DNA from: Shewanella mangrovisoli
GTDB lineage: Bacteria > Pseudomonadota > Gammaproteobacteria > Enterobacterales > Shewanellaceae
Assembly (NCBI RefSeq): GCF_019457635.1
Contig: NZ_CP080412.1
Span: 2,108,001 to 2,172,000 of the forward strand
Direction: 5' to 3'
DNA length: 64,000 nt
The notes beneath the pieces were generated by a model. That model searched no databases. It was not told the DNA's origin and was given only the letters and a program-made list of their open reading frames with translations. Of this stretch, positions 21,465 through 31,110 are shown piece after piece. The position numbers were made by a program, and so were the translations under genes. The stretch's first letter is position 1; every line of letters starts with the position of its first letter.

Positions 21465-21791
21465 TTAGCTCTCTAAATTCATATAAGCATCGTTTTGATA
21501 GTAATAACTGACGGCATGAATTATGTCATGCAAAGTGGCATTAGGCAGCTGTTGCACTAAATTAGCCTTGATACTTTGTAAATCCGCAATGCTTAAAAAG
21601 TATTGATAACCTTGGATTTGCGGGTAGAGAGGCTCATCCTGTTGGTCGCGCTCCTCTTCAAGTTCATCGTCAATGATTAACATTGTCATTGTGGGGTTCA
21701 ATGGTTGCTCTAAGGTTTTATACACATCCAAGTGCCACGACAAAGAACCGAGTTGGGATAATAGGGTTTCCAAGGTTAATGTTAATCGCAT
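21465..21791 (-). CDS. Small acidic hypothetical protein (DUF7716-like)
   Basis: A 108-residue acidic protein with no signal or membrane segment. The pattern of a central acidic loop (IIDDELEEERDQQDE), a FLSIADLQSIKANLVQQ helix and the closing ISYYYQNDAYM-type segment (here AVSYYYQNDAYM) resembles the family I know as DUF7716, often placed next to toxin or immunity genes; that assignment is from memory and tentative. AAAGGA precedes the ATG. Probably co-transcribed with the 275-residue gene downstream. Confidence 0.65.
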   Translation of the reverse strand: MRLTLTLETLLSQLGSLSWHLDVYKTLEQPLNPTMTMLIIDDELEEERDQQDEPLYPQIQGYQYFLSIADLQSIKANLVQQLPNATLHDIIHAVSYYYQNDAYMNLES

Positions 21792-21872
21792 GATATATCC
21801 TTTTGTGCGAGCATCATTATATCATCAACACGAGTTAATTAAGGCGAGTTAATTAAACCGACAGAATTAGGC

Positions 21873-22325
21873 TTAAGGCCTCAACAGACTCAGCATTAAT
21901 TCGGTTAACGAAAATGATGAGAAAATAAACAGTAAATTAATCAAGGCCCGCATAATCCAAGGCAATGCACCGTAGGACAGACCATATTTACTTGAGGCAA
22001 TTACGATAACTCCCATGATGCCAAACCAAGGTGTAAAAAAGAACATGGCTTGCCATTTAACCAGAGCAACGGCGAGATCATGCAGCGCACCACTGACTAA
22101 AAAGGTGAGCAAGACGGCAAGCCACATGGGCAGAAACTGACTGAGAGGACGCATAATATTGCGTGATAAATAATAACCCCAAATCGGATTCCAATAATGC
22201 CAAAAAATGGGGAATGACTTAGCGCCAAGGGCGCGGGATAGCATATTCCTCATCGAGTGATTGGCACCGAGCGGAACACCATTTCGCTTTTTCACATATT
22301 GTGACAAAGATAATGTCGTTTGCAT
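21873..22325 (-). CDS. Small MBOAT / wax-synthase-like membrane protein
   Basis: A 150-residue membrane protein with three or four hydrophobic segments. The order FWHYWNP, then an RPL segment, then FLVSGALHDL matches the conserved core of membrane-bound O-acyltransferases of the wax synthase-like type, where the Trp-Asn and His residues mark the active site. It is far shorter than usual MBOAT proteins (350-500 residues), so it is either a minimal member or a remnant. The acyl acceptor is unknown. Stands alone on the minus strand. Confidence 0.6.
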   Translation of the reverse strand: MQTTLSLSQYVKKRNGVPLGANHSMRNMLSRALGAKSFPIFWHYWNPIWGYYLSRNIMRPLSQFLPMWLAVLLTFLVSGALHDLAVALVKWQAMFFFTPWFGIMGVIVIASSKYGLSYGALPWIMRALINLLFIFSSFSLTELMLSLLRP

Positions 22326-22413
22326 GGTTAACCTCTATGCTCCACGCTTACCACTCATAGAGAGTGGTCTGCAGTCTGTTTTGCCGTCTAAAGTGTACGG
22401 TTGTCAATATTCA

Positions 22414-22755
22414 TTACAGCACTGCATCTGGCAAGCAGTAAGTTAGGCTTTTATCTGCCATAGCATAACAGGTTTGATCGATTTTCTCGGGGGATGGCCT
22501 AATAAAGATTCCTTGCTTGCCATTAACACGAATAAGCTGCGATTGATTATCCTGCCTCATAAAAATGGTACCGCCATTTTCTAGCGAGACATCAACTATG
22601 TATTCGCTAATATTGGCGCAAATCGCGATCTCACAGGATTCAGAACGCTCTTCCTGCCCATCAATAACGAGGCATTGCGAGGTCACTTCATCACAACCTG
22701 CCCATGAAGCGTGGCTAAAAGCCAACAATAGTAAAAAGCCTGAAAGGTATTTCAT
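22414..22755 (-). CDS. Secreted small cysteine-containing hypothetical protein
   Basis: A 113-residue protein with a clear Sec signal peptide (1-19, ending ASWA). The mature part has six Cys (GCDE, SQCL, ESCE, AICAN, QTCY, TYCL), enough for three disulfides, so it should fold in the periplasm. No family was recognised. The last Cys is followed by LPDAVL at the C-terminus. Confidence 0.65.
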   Translation of the reverse strand: MKYLSGFLLLLAFSHASWAGCDEVTSQCLVIDGQEERSESCEIAICANISEYIVDVSLENGGTIFMRQDNQSQLIRVNGKQGIFIRPSPEKIDQTCYAMADKSLTYCLPDAVL

Positions 22756-23032
22756 CGAATCATCCTGTCGCGTTATAAACGTTCATCCGTGGCTGATGAG
22801 CGCCAATCTATTAAAGCGTATTGTCGACTGGCCGCCAAATTTCGCAATATTCTCCCATATAACTATGTTCGCGTTGAATTCGGCGCAGGACTGAAACTAT
22901 TGGTATTATTAGGCGGGCTTAATTACACTGCGGCGACGGAATCAGGCTCTTTAACGCTTGCTGACTAATTTACCCTGATTTAGCCGTCTCTGAACTGTAT
23001 ATGTTAACCCTATTAAAGGACCTCGCTCGCCC
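22756..23032 (+). other. Intergenic region before yoaA
   Basis: About 277 bases between divergent genes. A TATTAAAGGA segment lies before the helicase start. No other feature seen. Confidence 0.3.
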
Positions 23033-25036
23033 TTGAATCACACCCGACGCCCAGCTATGCGGCAAGCCAAACTTCAGCAATCCAATCAGCAGTCGAGCGA
23101 CGCTCAACGTCCGATGAGCCGATTGGCGAGTGAAGTGCTGCGCGCTTTTGACTGCGATGGGGTGCTCGCTAAACATATTCAAGGCTTTAGTGCGCGTCAT
23201 AGTCAGGTTGAAATGGCGCAAATCATCAGTGAAGCGATTGCGAGTAAGGGCAATGCACTGATCGAAGCGGGCACAGGGGTCGGTAAAACCTTCGCATATT
23301 TAATTCCTGCCATCTTAAGTGGCAAGCAAGTGATCGTGAGCACGGGCAGTAAAAACCTGCAGGAGCAATTGTTTCTAAAGGATTTACCCGCGTTGACCTC
23401 TATGCTTGGGATTGCGCCCAAGCTCGCACTATTAAAAGGTCGCAATAATTATTTATGCCAGCATCGGCTCGATAGGCAGATGCAGGAGGCCAGCCATATT
23501 GAGGCGCGATTATTGGATGATTTACTGAAAATCAACCAATGGGCGGGTATGAGTAAGGATGGTGATATCGGTGGCTTAACTTCTGTTGCCGAAAACTCTC
23601 CCGCGCTTCCCTTAGTGGTCAGCACGAAAGAAACCTGTCTTGGGCAGCGCTGCGAATTTTATGATGCCTGTTTTACCCGCAAGGCCCGCAGCCGAGCCAT
23701 GGACGCCAAAATCATTGTGGTGAATCATCACCTATTCTTTGCCGACAGCGTGTTAAAGGATACGGGCTTTGCCGAGCTGTTGCCCGATCCCGATGTTGTG
23801 ATCTTCGATGAGGCGCATTTGTTGCCAGACATCTGCGTCAGTTACTTTGGGCAGCAATCGTCGAGTCGCACCATCGATGATTATCTGCAAAAGTTATTGC
23901 AGATTTATCAAACTGAGCTCAGCGATACGGGCCAGATTGCTCAATTCTGTCAGCGCTGTTTGGCCAAGTTAAGTGATTGGCATAATGTATTATTTTCGAG
24001 CGGCGAGTCGGATTGGCGGCTGCAGCTTGGTAATAAATCCATCGCCTTAGCTTCTTGGGATTTATTGGCTGAATTAACCGCACTGCAAAAGCTGTTACTT
24101 GTGCACGTGGGGCGCAGTGAATTATTGGATGATATTGCGGTAAAGCTGACTGAGCTAAACCATAAACTGAATCAATTTTTTAATTGCGATAACCCGCAGG
24201 CGGCCTACAGCGTTGAGTTTGGTAGCCGTTTTGTCATGCTACGTATGTCACCTATCAATATTGCCCGCGAGTGCCAGCAGCTATTTGTGGCCAATACTAG
24301 CTGGATTTTTACTTCGGCTACCTTGCAAGTGAACCGCAGCCTAGACCATTTTGCGCAGGAGCTTGGGATCAGTGATGCCAAGGCGCATATTTTAGACAGT
24401 CCCTTCGATTATCCGAGTCAGGCTTTATTTTGTGTGCCGAGACAACTGGGGAATGTGACGAATCAGCAGCAAGCACTTAAGCAGTTAGTCGATGTGTGTG
24501 TCAAAGCGATTGAGGCGGCGCAGGGGCGAACCTTTATTCTGTTTACCAGCCATAAAATGCTCGAGCAAACCGCGCTTGCATTACGCACTCGCACTCAATA
24601 TCCGCTGTTGGTACAAGGGCAGGCGGGTAAGCAGAGTCTGCTGACCAAGTTTCGCCAATTGGGGAATGCGGTATTACTGGGGACGAGCAGTTTTTGGGAA
24701 GGGGTGGACGTTCGTGGCAAATTACTAAGCTGCGTAATTATCGATAAGCTGCCCTTTGTCTCGCCCGATGAGCCGCTTTACCGTGCCCGCGCCGACAATA
24801 TCAGCCGTCAGGGTGGCGATCCTTTTACTCAAGTGTCATTACCTCAAGCGATTATTGCGCTCAAACAAGGGGTTGGACGTTTGATCCGTGACGAAAAGGA
24901 CTGCGGCGTACTCATTCTCTGTGATAATCGAATTGTGAATCGCGCCTACGGACAGGCGTTTTTAAATTCCCTGCCGCCGATGTCCCGCACCCGAGATTTA
25001 GACCAAGCCCTGCAATTTTTAAGGAAAATCCCTTAA
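23033..25036 (+). CDS. yoaA: ATP-dependent DNA helicase of the DinG/XPD family (YoaA-like)
   Basis: A 667-residue superfamily 2 iron-sulfur helicase. Walker A is EAGTGVGKTFAYL, Walker B IFDEAHLLPD, and motif VI QGVGRLIRD. Fe-S cysteines are visible at YLCQH and in the CLGQRCEFYDACF cluster. YoaA of E. coli acts in replication-fork repair with the polymerase clamp-loader chi subunit; length and the DEAH order fit YoaA rather than the longer DinG. The given start is TTG at 23033; an ATG at 23057 is equally possible. Followed closely by the MreB-like gene. Confidence 0.9.
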   Translation: MNHTRRPAMRQAKLQQSNQQSSDAQRPMSRLASEVLRAFDCDGVLAKHIQGFSARHSQVEMAQIISEAIASKGNALIEAGTGVGKTFAYLIPAILSGKQVIVSTGSKNLQEQLFLKDLPALTSMLGIAPKLALLKGRNNYLCQHRLDRQMQEASHIEARLLDDLLKINQWAGMSKDGDIGGLTSVAENSPALPLVVSTKETCLGQRCEFYDACFTRKARSRAMDAKIIVVNHHLFFADSVLKDTGFAELLPDPDVVIFDEAHLLPDICVSYFGQQSSSRTIDDYLQKLLQIYQTELSDTGQIAQFCQRCLAKLSDWHNVLFSSGESDWRLQLGNKSIALASWDLLAELTALQKLLLVHVGRSELLDDIAVKLTELNHKLNQFFNCDNPQAAYSVEFGSRFVMLRMSPINIARECQQLFVANTSWIFTSATLQVNRSLDHFAQELGISDAKAHILDSPFDYPSQALFCVPRQLGNVTNQQQALKQLVDVCVKAIEAAQGRTFILFTSHKMLEQTALALRTRTQYPLLVQGQAGKQSLLTKFRQLGNAVLLGTSSFWEGVDVRGKLLSCVIIDKLPFVSPDEPLYRARADNISRQGGDPFTQVSLPQAIIALKQGVGRLIRDEKDCGVLILCDNRIVNRAYGQAFLNSLPPMSRTRDLDQALQFLRKIP

Positions 25037-25093
25037 TACAATAATTAGTTGGAGCTAAAACGCTTCATTTGTGTAGGTTTTTTTATAGGGAGA

Positions 25094-25612
25094 ATGAACG
25101 TGTTTACTTGGTTAAAAGGCTTAGTTTCTAAAGATGTATTGATTGAGTTAACGGAAGCTAAGATTACGATAAAGTCTTTTGGTGATAAGACCTGTATTGA
25201 ATATGAGCCTGTGCTTGCCCTCGTCGATGAGCCGACTCAGACGCGGATCAAGGCCATTGGTCGCGAGGCGATGGGTTTGCAGGGCGAGGGCGTTCGGCTA
25301 GTTAATCCTTTTTCCCATCCTAGGATGTTTGTCGCAAGCTTTGAACTCGCCGAAAAGCTGCTCCAATATGGCATTTCGCAACTTCATACATCTGGATTTC
25401 GGGCAACGCCTCGGGTGATTGTACACCAGTTAGAAAAGACTGAAGGCGGCCTTACCGATATTGAGGATAGAGTACTGCGTGAACTTGCCATGGGCGCTGG
25501 CGCAAGAGAAGTGGTAATTTACCTTGGCCCTAGACTCAATACTGACCTCGATACGTTTGATGAGATCAAGCGCCGCGTTGAAACACAGAGAGCCTATAAA
25601 AAATTAATCTAA
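25094..25612 (+). CDS. MreB-like single-lobe protein
   Basis: A 172-residue protein that resembles only the N-terminal lobe of the actin homologue MreB: AIGREAMGLQGEGVRLVNPFS, then a helix AEKLLQYGISQLHTSGFRATPRVIVHQ in outline and ELAMGAGAREVVIYLGP, matching the MreB sequence around ESAQGAGAREV. It ends before the phosphate-2 and adenosine motifs of the second lobe, and the DLGTANT phosphate-1 loop is replaced by ELTEAKITI. ATP binding as in MreB is therefore unlikely. ATG at 25094 is chosen because AGGGAG lies directly upstream; an upstream in-frame start at 25049 would add a hydrophobic 15 residues. It lies 57 bases after yoaA. Confidence 0.7.
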   Translation: MNVFTWLKGLVSKDVLIELTEAKITIKSFGDKTCIEYEPVLALVDEPTQTRIKAIGREAMGLQGEGVRLVNPFSHPRMFVASFELAEKLLQYGISQLHTSGFRATPRVIVHQLEKTEGGLTDIEDRVLRELAMGAGAREVVIYLGPRLNTDLDTFDEIKRRVETQRAYKKLI

Positions 25613-25640
25613 ACTTGTTTTACTGATATTCGAGGAGAAG

Positions 25641-25664
25641 CATGGCCTGCCGCGGCAGGCCATG
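25641..25664. terminator. Perfect palindrome between convergent genes
   Basis: A 24-bp perfect palindrome, half-site CATGGCCTGCCG. As RNA it forms a strong GC-rich hairpin in both directions, but there is no T tract. Most likely a shared terminator or transcript-end structure. Confidence 0.55.
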
Positions 25665-25673
25665 ATCTCAGGA

Positions 25674-27635
25674 TTAGAAGCTTGCCGTTACCCCAGCATA
25701 CACGCTGCGGCTCTTTTGAATGTAATCCAAATCGGTGGCAATTTGATCGCGCTCGGCATCCGTCAAGTTAGTCACCCCTAGTTTTACCCTAAACATAGGG
25801 TTAATTTGATAATTCACACCTAAATCAAGTGAACCATAACCATCTGATTTAACATTGGTTCTCAGATATTGTTCACCCGTGTAGTGATAAGCAATAAAGG
25901 TGGATAATCCCTCTAACGCCTGCCATTGCAGTTTCAGGTTGTAGCTATCTTCAGGCGTTAAAGTAAAAGGCGCGCCATTTTGTTTATCCTTGGCATCGGT
26001 TTTACTGTAGTTACCACTGATACTTAAACTGTCGGTTAAGTCGTACCATGCCTGTAATTCCCAACCGGTGATCTTAGCTTCGTTAACGTTTTGATAGGTG
26101 AGTACGGCGCCCGGGGTTCTGTCCCAAGTCTCGGTGATGATTTTGTTTTCTACATCATTATGGAAATAGGTGATGGAGCCGCCAAAATCTGTGGTTTGGT
26201 ATTGGGTCGATAGCTCATAGTTCACCGAGGTTTCGGGTTGCAGATCCGGATTGCCCGCCACAGAGCAGGCACCACGACAGGCTGGGATAATATAATCGGC
26301 TTGGGATTGCGACATATTCGGTGCTTTAAAGGCTTTACCACCGCCACCTTTGATCACCCATTCGGAGCTGAGCGGATAAACCAGATAGAGGCGAGGACTA
26401 AACTCAGTGCCATACACATCGTGGTGATCGACACGGCCACCGAGGGTGAGACTCAGTTCGCCTAAACTGAACTCATCCTGCAGATATAGTGCCGACTGAC
26501 TGTCGTCTAAGGTGCCATCGCCTAAAATATTGCGGCTGTTCTCAAGTTTGGTCCAACGGTATTCGGCGCCGCCCGTCAGCATATGTTCGCCGAGTAACAC
26601 TGTGGTTTGGCCGTCGAGATTGTGGTTGGTTTGAGTGATATGGCCAATTTGCGCGATCAGTGCTGAATCATCGGTTACTTCGACATTTTCATAATAGTAG
26701 CGCAGGCGAGTATCACCCCAATCCCAACGGCCGTTATGGGTCAATCCTGAGCTAATGCGCTCCGCCTGTTGGTTGTTGGTCAGAATCGTGCCGTAGTTAT
26801 TCCAGTCTGACTCACGCTCGTCGTTGGCGTAACTGATATCGAATTGTAGATCCTGCTGCTTGTCGATTAACCATTGCAGATTAGCTAAGGCGCTGATCTC
26901 ATCCCTGTCTTCGAGGGCATCGATAGTTGGCTTTAAGTCTGAACGCCAGGCATCACGTTTATTGCTATCGACAATCAAGTTCGCCAGCAGTTTGTCCTTA
27001 ACGAGTGCGCCGCTAGTGTAGAAGTTGTATTTAGTGCTATCACCGCCTTTACCACTGGTTGGCGTGTCGTATTGCACGCCGACACTGGTTTGCCAAGTTT
27101 CGGTCGGTTGGCGCAGGATAACATTGACGACGCCACCTAAGGCTTCGGAGCCATAGAGGGATGACATGGGGCCGCGAACTAACTCGATACGCTCGATAGC
27201 AGACATGGGGATAGATGACAGGTCGAAGTCATTGCCATAGTTGGAGGTGAGCGCCTCGCGAGAATTGACGCGGCGGCCATTGATCAAGATTAAGGTGTAG
27301 TCAGAATCCAGACCCCTAAGGCTAATTTCATTGCGACCATAGGGCGTACCTTCACTGATATTCACTCCCTGTAAATAACGCACTGCACTGGCGAGGTCAT
27401 CAATCACTAAGGCTTCAAGCTCAGTGCGATTAATCACTGATACTGATGCTGGCGCCGATAGCTCTGAGTGTTTGGTTTGCGTCGCAGTGATCACCATGCG
27501 TTCCATCTCGCCTGTGGCGCTATTGTCGGCGAGTGCCGTTGCCGATATAGCACTGAGGCCGAGGCTGATGGCTAAAGGGAGGGCTTTGCGGGAAAATCGT
27601 GTCAGACGAGGGGTAAAATCGGGTTGTGCAGGCAT
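25674..27635 (-). CDS. TonB-dependent outer-membrane receptor (CirA-like)
   Basis: A 653-residue receptor with signal peptide (ends ATALA), a TonB-box-like MERMVITATQ, a plug domain (ASVSVINR, GVNISEGTPYGRNEISLRG, INGRRVNSRE, IERIELVRGPMSSLYGSEALGGVVNVI in outline) and a 22-strand barrel ending with Phe. The plug is like the colicin I / catecholate siderophore receptor CirA. ATG at 27635 has AAGGAAG upstream; the longer frame from 27692 is not supported. A Fur-like box lies 30 bases upstream. Ligand probably an iron siderophore, by inference. Confidence 0.88.
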   Translation of the reverse strand: MPAQPDFTPRLTRFSRKALPLAISLGLSAISATALADNSATGEMERMVITATQTKHSELSAPASVSVINRTELEALVIDDLASAVRYLQGVNISEGTPYGRNEISLRGLDSDYTLILINGRRVNSREALTSNYGNDFDLSSIPMSAIERIELVRGPMSSLYGSEALGGVVNVILRQPTETWQTSVGVQYDTPTSGKGGDSTKYNFYTSGALVKDKLLANLIVDSNKRDAWRSDLKPTIDALEDRDEISALANLQWLIDKQQDLQFDISYANDERESDWNNYGTILTNNQQAERISSGLTHNGRWDWGDTRLRYYYENVEVTDDSALIAQIGHITQTNHNLDGQTTVLLGEHMLTGGAEYRWTKLENSRNILGDGTLDDSQSALYLQDEFSLGELSLTLGGRVDHHDVYGTEFSPRLYLVYPLSSEWVIKGGGGKAFKAPNMSQSQADYIIPACRGACSVAGNPDLQPETSVNYELSTQYQTTDFGGSITYFHNDVENKIITETWDRTPGAVLTYQNVNEAKITGWELQAWYDLTDSLSISGNYSKTDAKDKQNGAPFTLTPEDSYNLKLQWQALEGLSTFIAYHYTGEQYLRTNVKSDGYGSLDLGVNYQINPMFRVKLGVTNLTDAERDQIATDLDYIQKSRSVYAGVTASF

Positions 27636-27664
27636 ATCATTCTTCCTTGTAAAATTTTGGCGAA

Positions 27665-27679
27665 TGATAATTATTCTTA
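27665..27679 (-). promoter_or_regulatory. Candidate Fur box
   Basis: TGATAATTATTCTTA matches the 7-1-7 Fur consensus (TGATAAT-n-ATTATCA) in 12 of 14 defined positions. It lies upstream of the TonB receptor, fitting repression by iron-loaded Fur. Confidence 0.65.
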
Positions 27680-28056
27680 AATGTGTCAACAAGTCGCTAT
27701 CCCACAGTTAAGTGTAAAGTCAGTGTAAATTTTATATTTACAACAAAGGGATACTGTTCTTTTTTTCGTGAAAATAAGTGTTTGCTTTGAGCGAACTTTA
27801 ATCGCGATGAGTAGTTGTAAACTGTGGTTCTGCTTTACAAGCATGTTTGATAAATGCTGGTTGTTGGTGTTAGCGATTTATGTCCATGTTCAGTGTGCGT
27901 CTAAGTAGCCACAGTTTGAAATGAACCTCGCTAGCTGAAGCTCAGTTAAAACTTGGCAGCTTAAAGTGTTAACAGGTTAGCTGGTGCACTGAATAAGACA
28001 ATAAGCAGCAATGCTGAGGGAAGACTATGAATGCAGAAGAGGCCTATAGGAGCATA
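27680..28056. other. Intergenic region, TonB receptor promoter to chemoreceptor end
   Basis: About 375 bases. The receptor promoter and Fur box occupy the left end. No gene was recognised; short frames such as the one at 28027 are under 12 codons. Confidence 0.4.
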
Positions 28057-28089
28057 TAGATGAAGGGATAAGCGTTATCCCTTCATCTA
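28057..28089 (-). terminator. Hairpin after the chemoreceptor gene
   Basis: A perfect 15-bp stem, TAGATGAAGGGATAA with TTATCCCTTCATCTA, loop GCG. The T tract is weak. Probable transcript end of the minus-strand chemoreceptor gene. Confidence 0.65.
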
Positions 28090-28124
28090 TTACTCGACTA
28101 TTACTCGACACTCAATTTTCAGTA

Positions 28125-29642
28125 TTAGACCTTAAGTCCAACCATTAACTGATCGAGTTGGCCAGCGGTGGCTTGTAATTCATCACAACCCGACACTGAT
28201 TGGTTCGCCGATTGCTCGACATCGTGGGATTGATTGCGAATTTCCATCAGATTGGTGGCGATTTCGTTAGCCACGGCCGATTGTTCTTCGGCAGACGTTG
28301 CGATCAGCACGCTCATTTCGAACACGCGGCTGCTGTGGTGGGCAATCGACTCGAGATCCTTACCCGTTTGCAGCACATGTTGCTTTCCTTCACTCGCTTG
28401 GCTCACGGTTCGGGACATCACTTGCGTCAGGTTGCGGCTACCCAGTTGCAATGACTCGATCATCGACTTGATTTCAACCGTTGCCGCCTGAGTACGACCA
28501 GCAAGGGTTCTCACCTCATCGGCCACCACCGCAAAGCCACGGCCTTGTTCTCCCGCACGCGCAGCTTCAATCGCAGCATTGAGGGCGAGTAGGTTAGTCT
28601 GCTGCGAAATGGCATTAATGGTCGACACGACTTCATCGATTTTACTGGCGTTTTCGTTGAGGATATTGACCGCATCCGAGGCGGCAGAAATTTCATCCGA
28701 TAGCACATCAATCGCGCTCACTGTGGTTTCAATATCCTTAGAGCCCGCATTGACCTGCTGATTCGCCTCTTGGGTTTCGGCGGAGGATTGCTCGGCGTTG
28801 CGCGCCACTTCTTTAACCGCAGCGGTCATTTCTTCCATCGCTGTGGCTAAGGAATCGAGGTGCTGACGTTGATTGACCGCAAGGGCTTGTCCTTGCTGCG
28901 CCGTGCTTCTAAATGATGAAACCACTTCGCGGATTTTGCTGGTGGATTCTGCAATTTGCTTCACTAGGGTATGTTGACGCTCGACCAAGGTGTCGATACT
29001 AATCGCTAAAATGCTGAATTCATCTTTCACTTCGAAGAAGTTTAATCGGCCAGTCAAATCCCCCGAGGCGGCGCGTTTGAGCGCCATCACTGTGGTATAG
29101 AGTGCACCGCCCACAAAGGTGGAGATGTAGTAGCTAAACAGGAAGAGCACGAATAACAGCACTGCCATCACGCCATAAACTAAGATGTTGTCATCGGCCA
29201 GTAAGGCATCAATCGCGCGATCGTCGACGGGAATGATAGTGACGAGGTTTTGAGCGTTAACCGAGCTTATCGCCCGATTAGGTGAACTGCTGGTATCGAT
29301 ACCGCCACCACTGCGTGCAAGGGTTTGCGCGCGGCTGTCGGCCTCTGAAACCGTGACAATCCGAACATTCTGCAAGCCTTGGCTTAAAAGATTGGGGAGA
29401 TTTTGCTGTTCTTGTTCGGGCAGTTTGTTATAGATCTGCGCCGCGAGTTGATTGATTTTCTGTGACGAGTCCTGAATGCCGTTCAAATGGCTTTCGAGCA
29501 GGGTATCCCTAAACTGAGTATTTAAAAATACCGCTAATCCCACAATCATAAACATGGGAACTAGGGCGAGAATTGCAAATTTGGTTTTTAAGGTCATGTG
29601 GATAAGATATTGATCTATCCAGCGAAATTTTACTTCTTTCAT
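28125..29642 (-). CDS. Methyl-accepting chemotaxis protein
   Basis: A 505-residue chemoreceptor. TM1 is near residues 16-36 ([19 protein letters not shown]), a short periplasmic region of about 125 residues follows, then TM2 ([16 protein letters not shown] region), HAMP and the coiled-coil signalling domain with the hairpin tip [43 protein letters not shown], in outline. It signals to CheA/CheW; the ligand is unknown. ATG at 29642 has GAGG six bases upstream; the longer frame from 29672 is not needed. Confidence 0.93.
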   Translation of the reverse strand: MKEVKFRWIDQYLIHMTLKTKFAILALVPMFMIVGLAVFLNTQFRDTLLESHLNGIQDSSQKINQLAAQIYNKLPEQEQQNLPNLLSQGLQNVRIVTVSEADSRAQTLARSGGGIDTSSSPNRAISSVNAQNLVTIIPVDDRAIDALLADDNILVYGVMAVLLFVLFLFSYYISTFVGGALYTTVMALKRAASGDLTGRLNFFEVKDEFSILAISIDTLVERQHTLVKQIAESTSKIREVVSSFRSTAQQGQALAVNQRQHLDSLATAMEEMTAAVKEVARNAEQSSAETQEANQQVNAGSKDIETTVSAIDVLSDEISAASDAVNILNENASKIDEVVSTINAISQQTNLLALNAAIEAARAGEQGRGFAVVADEVRTLAGRTQAATVEIKSMIESLQLGSRNLTQVMSRTVSQASEGKQHVLQTGKDLESIAHHSSRVFEMSVLIATSAEEQSAVANEIATNLMEIRNQSHDVEQSANQSVSGCDELQATAGQLDQLMVGLKV

Positions 29643-29956
29643 TAGCGCCTCGATAAATTGGGCTGTGACCAAATGGATATCGGTCGGTTTGCCATAGACT
29701 TTATGATTTTCTGTCTTGTAAGCAGTTGCTTGTATTATTGTTGTCCAATTGCAGTCTTTTTGAGTTTATTTGCTGCAATTTTGGCAAGGTACAAACATAA
29801 GTTTACAGTTTAGCTACATATGTAGCTAGTGGTAGCAGATGAGGAACCGTTTGCTGTAAAAATCAGCAATCGTGATTTGTTGCTCTCCAACTCGCGGCAT
29901 TTGTTGGGGTAACACATGAATTTGCATGATAAAAACCCCGAATAAACCCTAGTAAT

Positions 29957-30034
29957 ATGCCGCTCGCTCGCGTAAAATTTCTCTCCTTTTATTTCGTTAT
30001 AGCTAGCAAAGCGTCTGGCATTAACGCCCGATAA
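29957..30034 (+). CDS. Possible Phe-rich leader peptide upstream of pheS
   Basis: A 25-codon frame (ATG to TAA) containing KFLSFYFV: three Phe and one Tyr in eight codons. The E. coli pheST operon has a Phe-rich leader (pheM) in the same position. No strong ribosome binding site and no T-tract terminator follow; only a short CCAAA...TTTGG hairpin lies downstream. A functional leader is therefore uncertain. Confidence 0.3.
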   Translation: MPLARVKFLSFYFVIASKASGINAR

Positions 30035-30073
30035 CCTGAGCACCCAAATAGCCTGAAAGTTTGGCGCCCATAG

Positions 30074-31096
<1,023 letters not shown>

Positions 31097-31110
31097 CGGA
31101 GCTGTATAGC

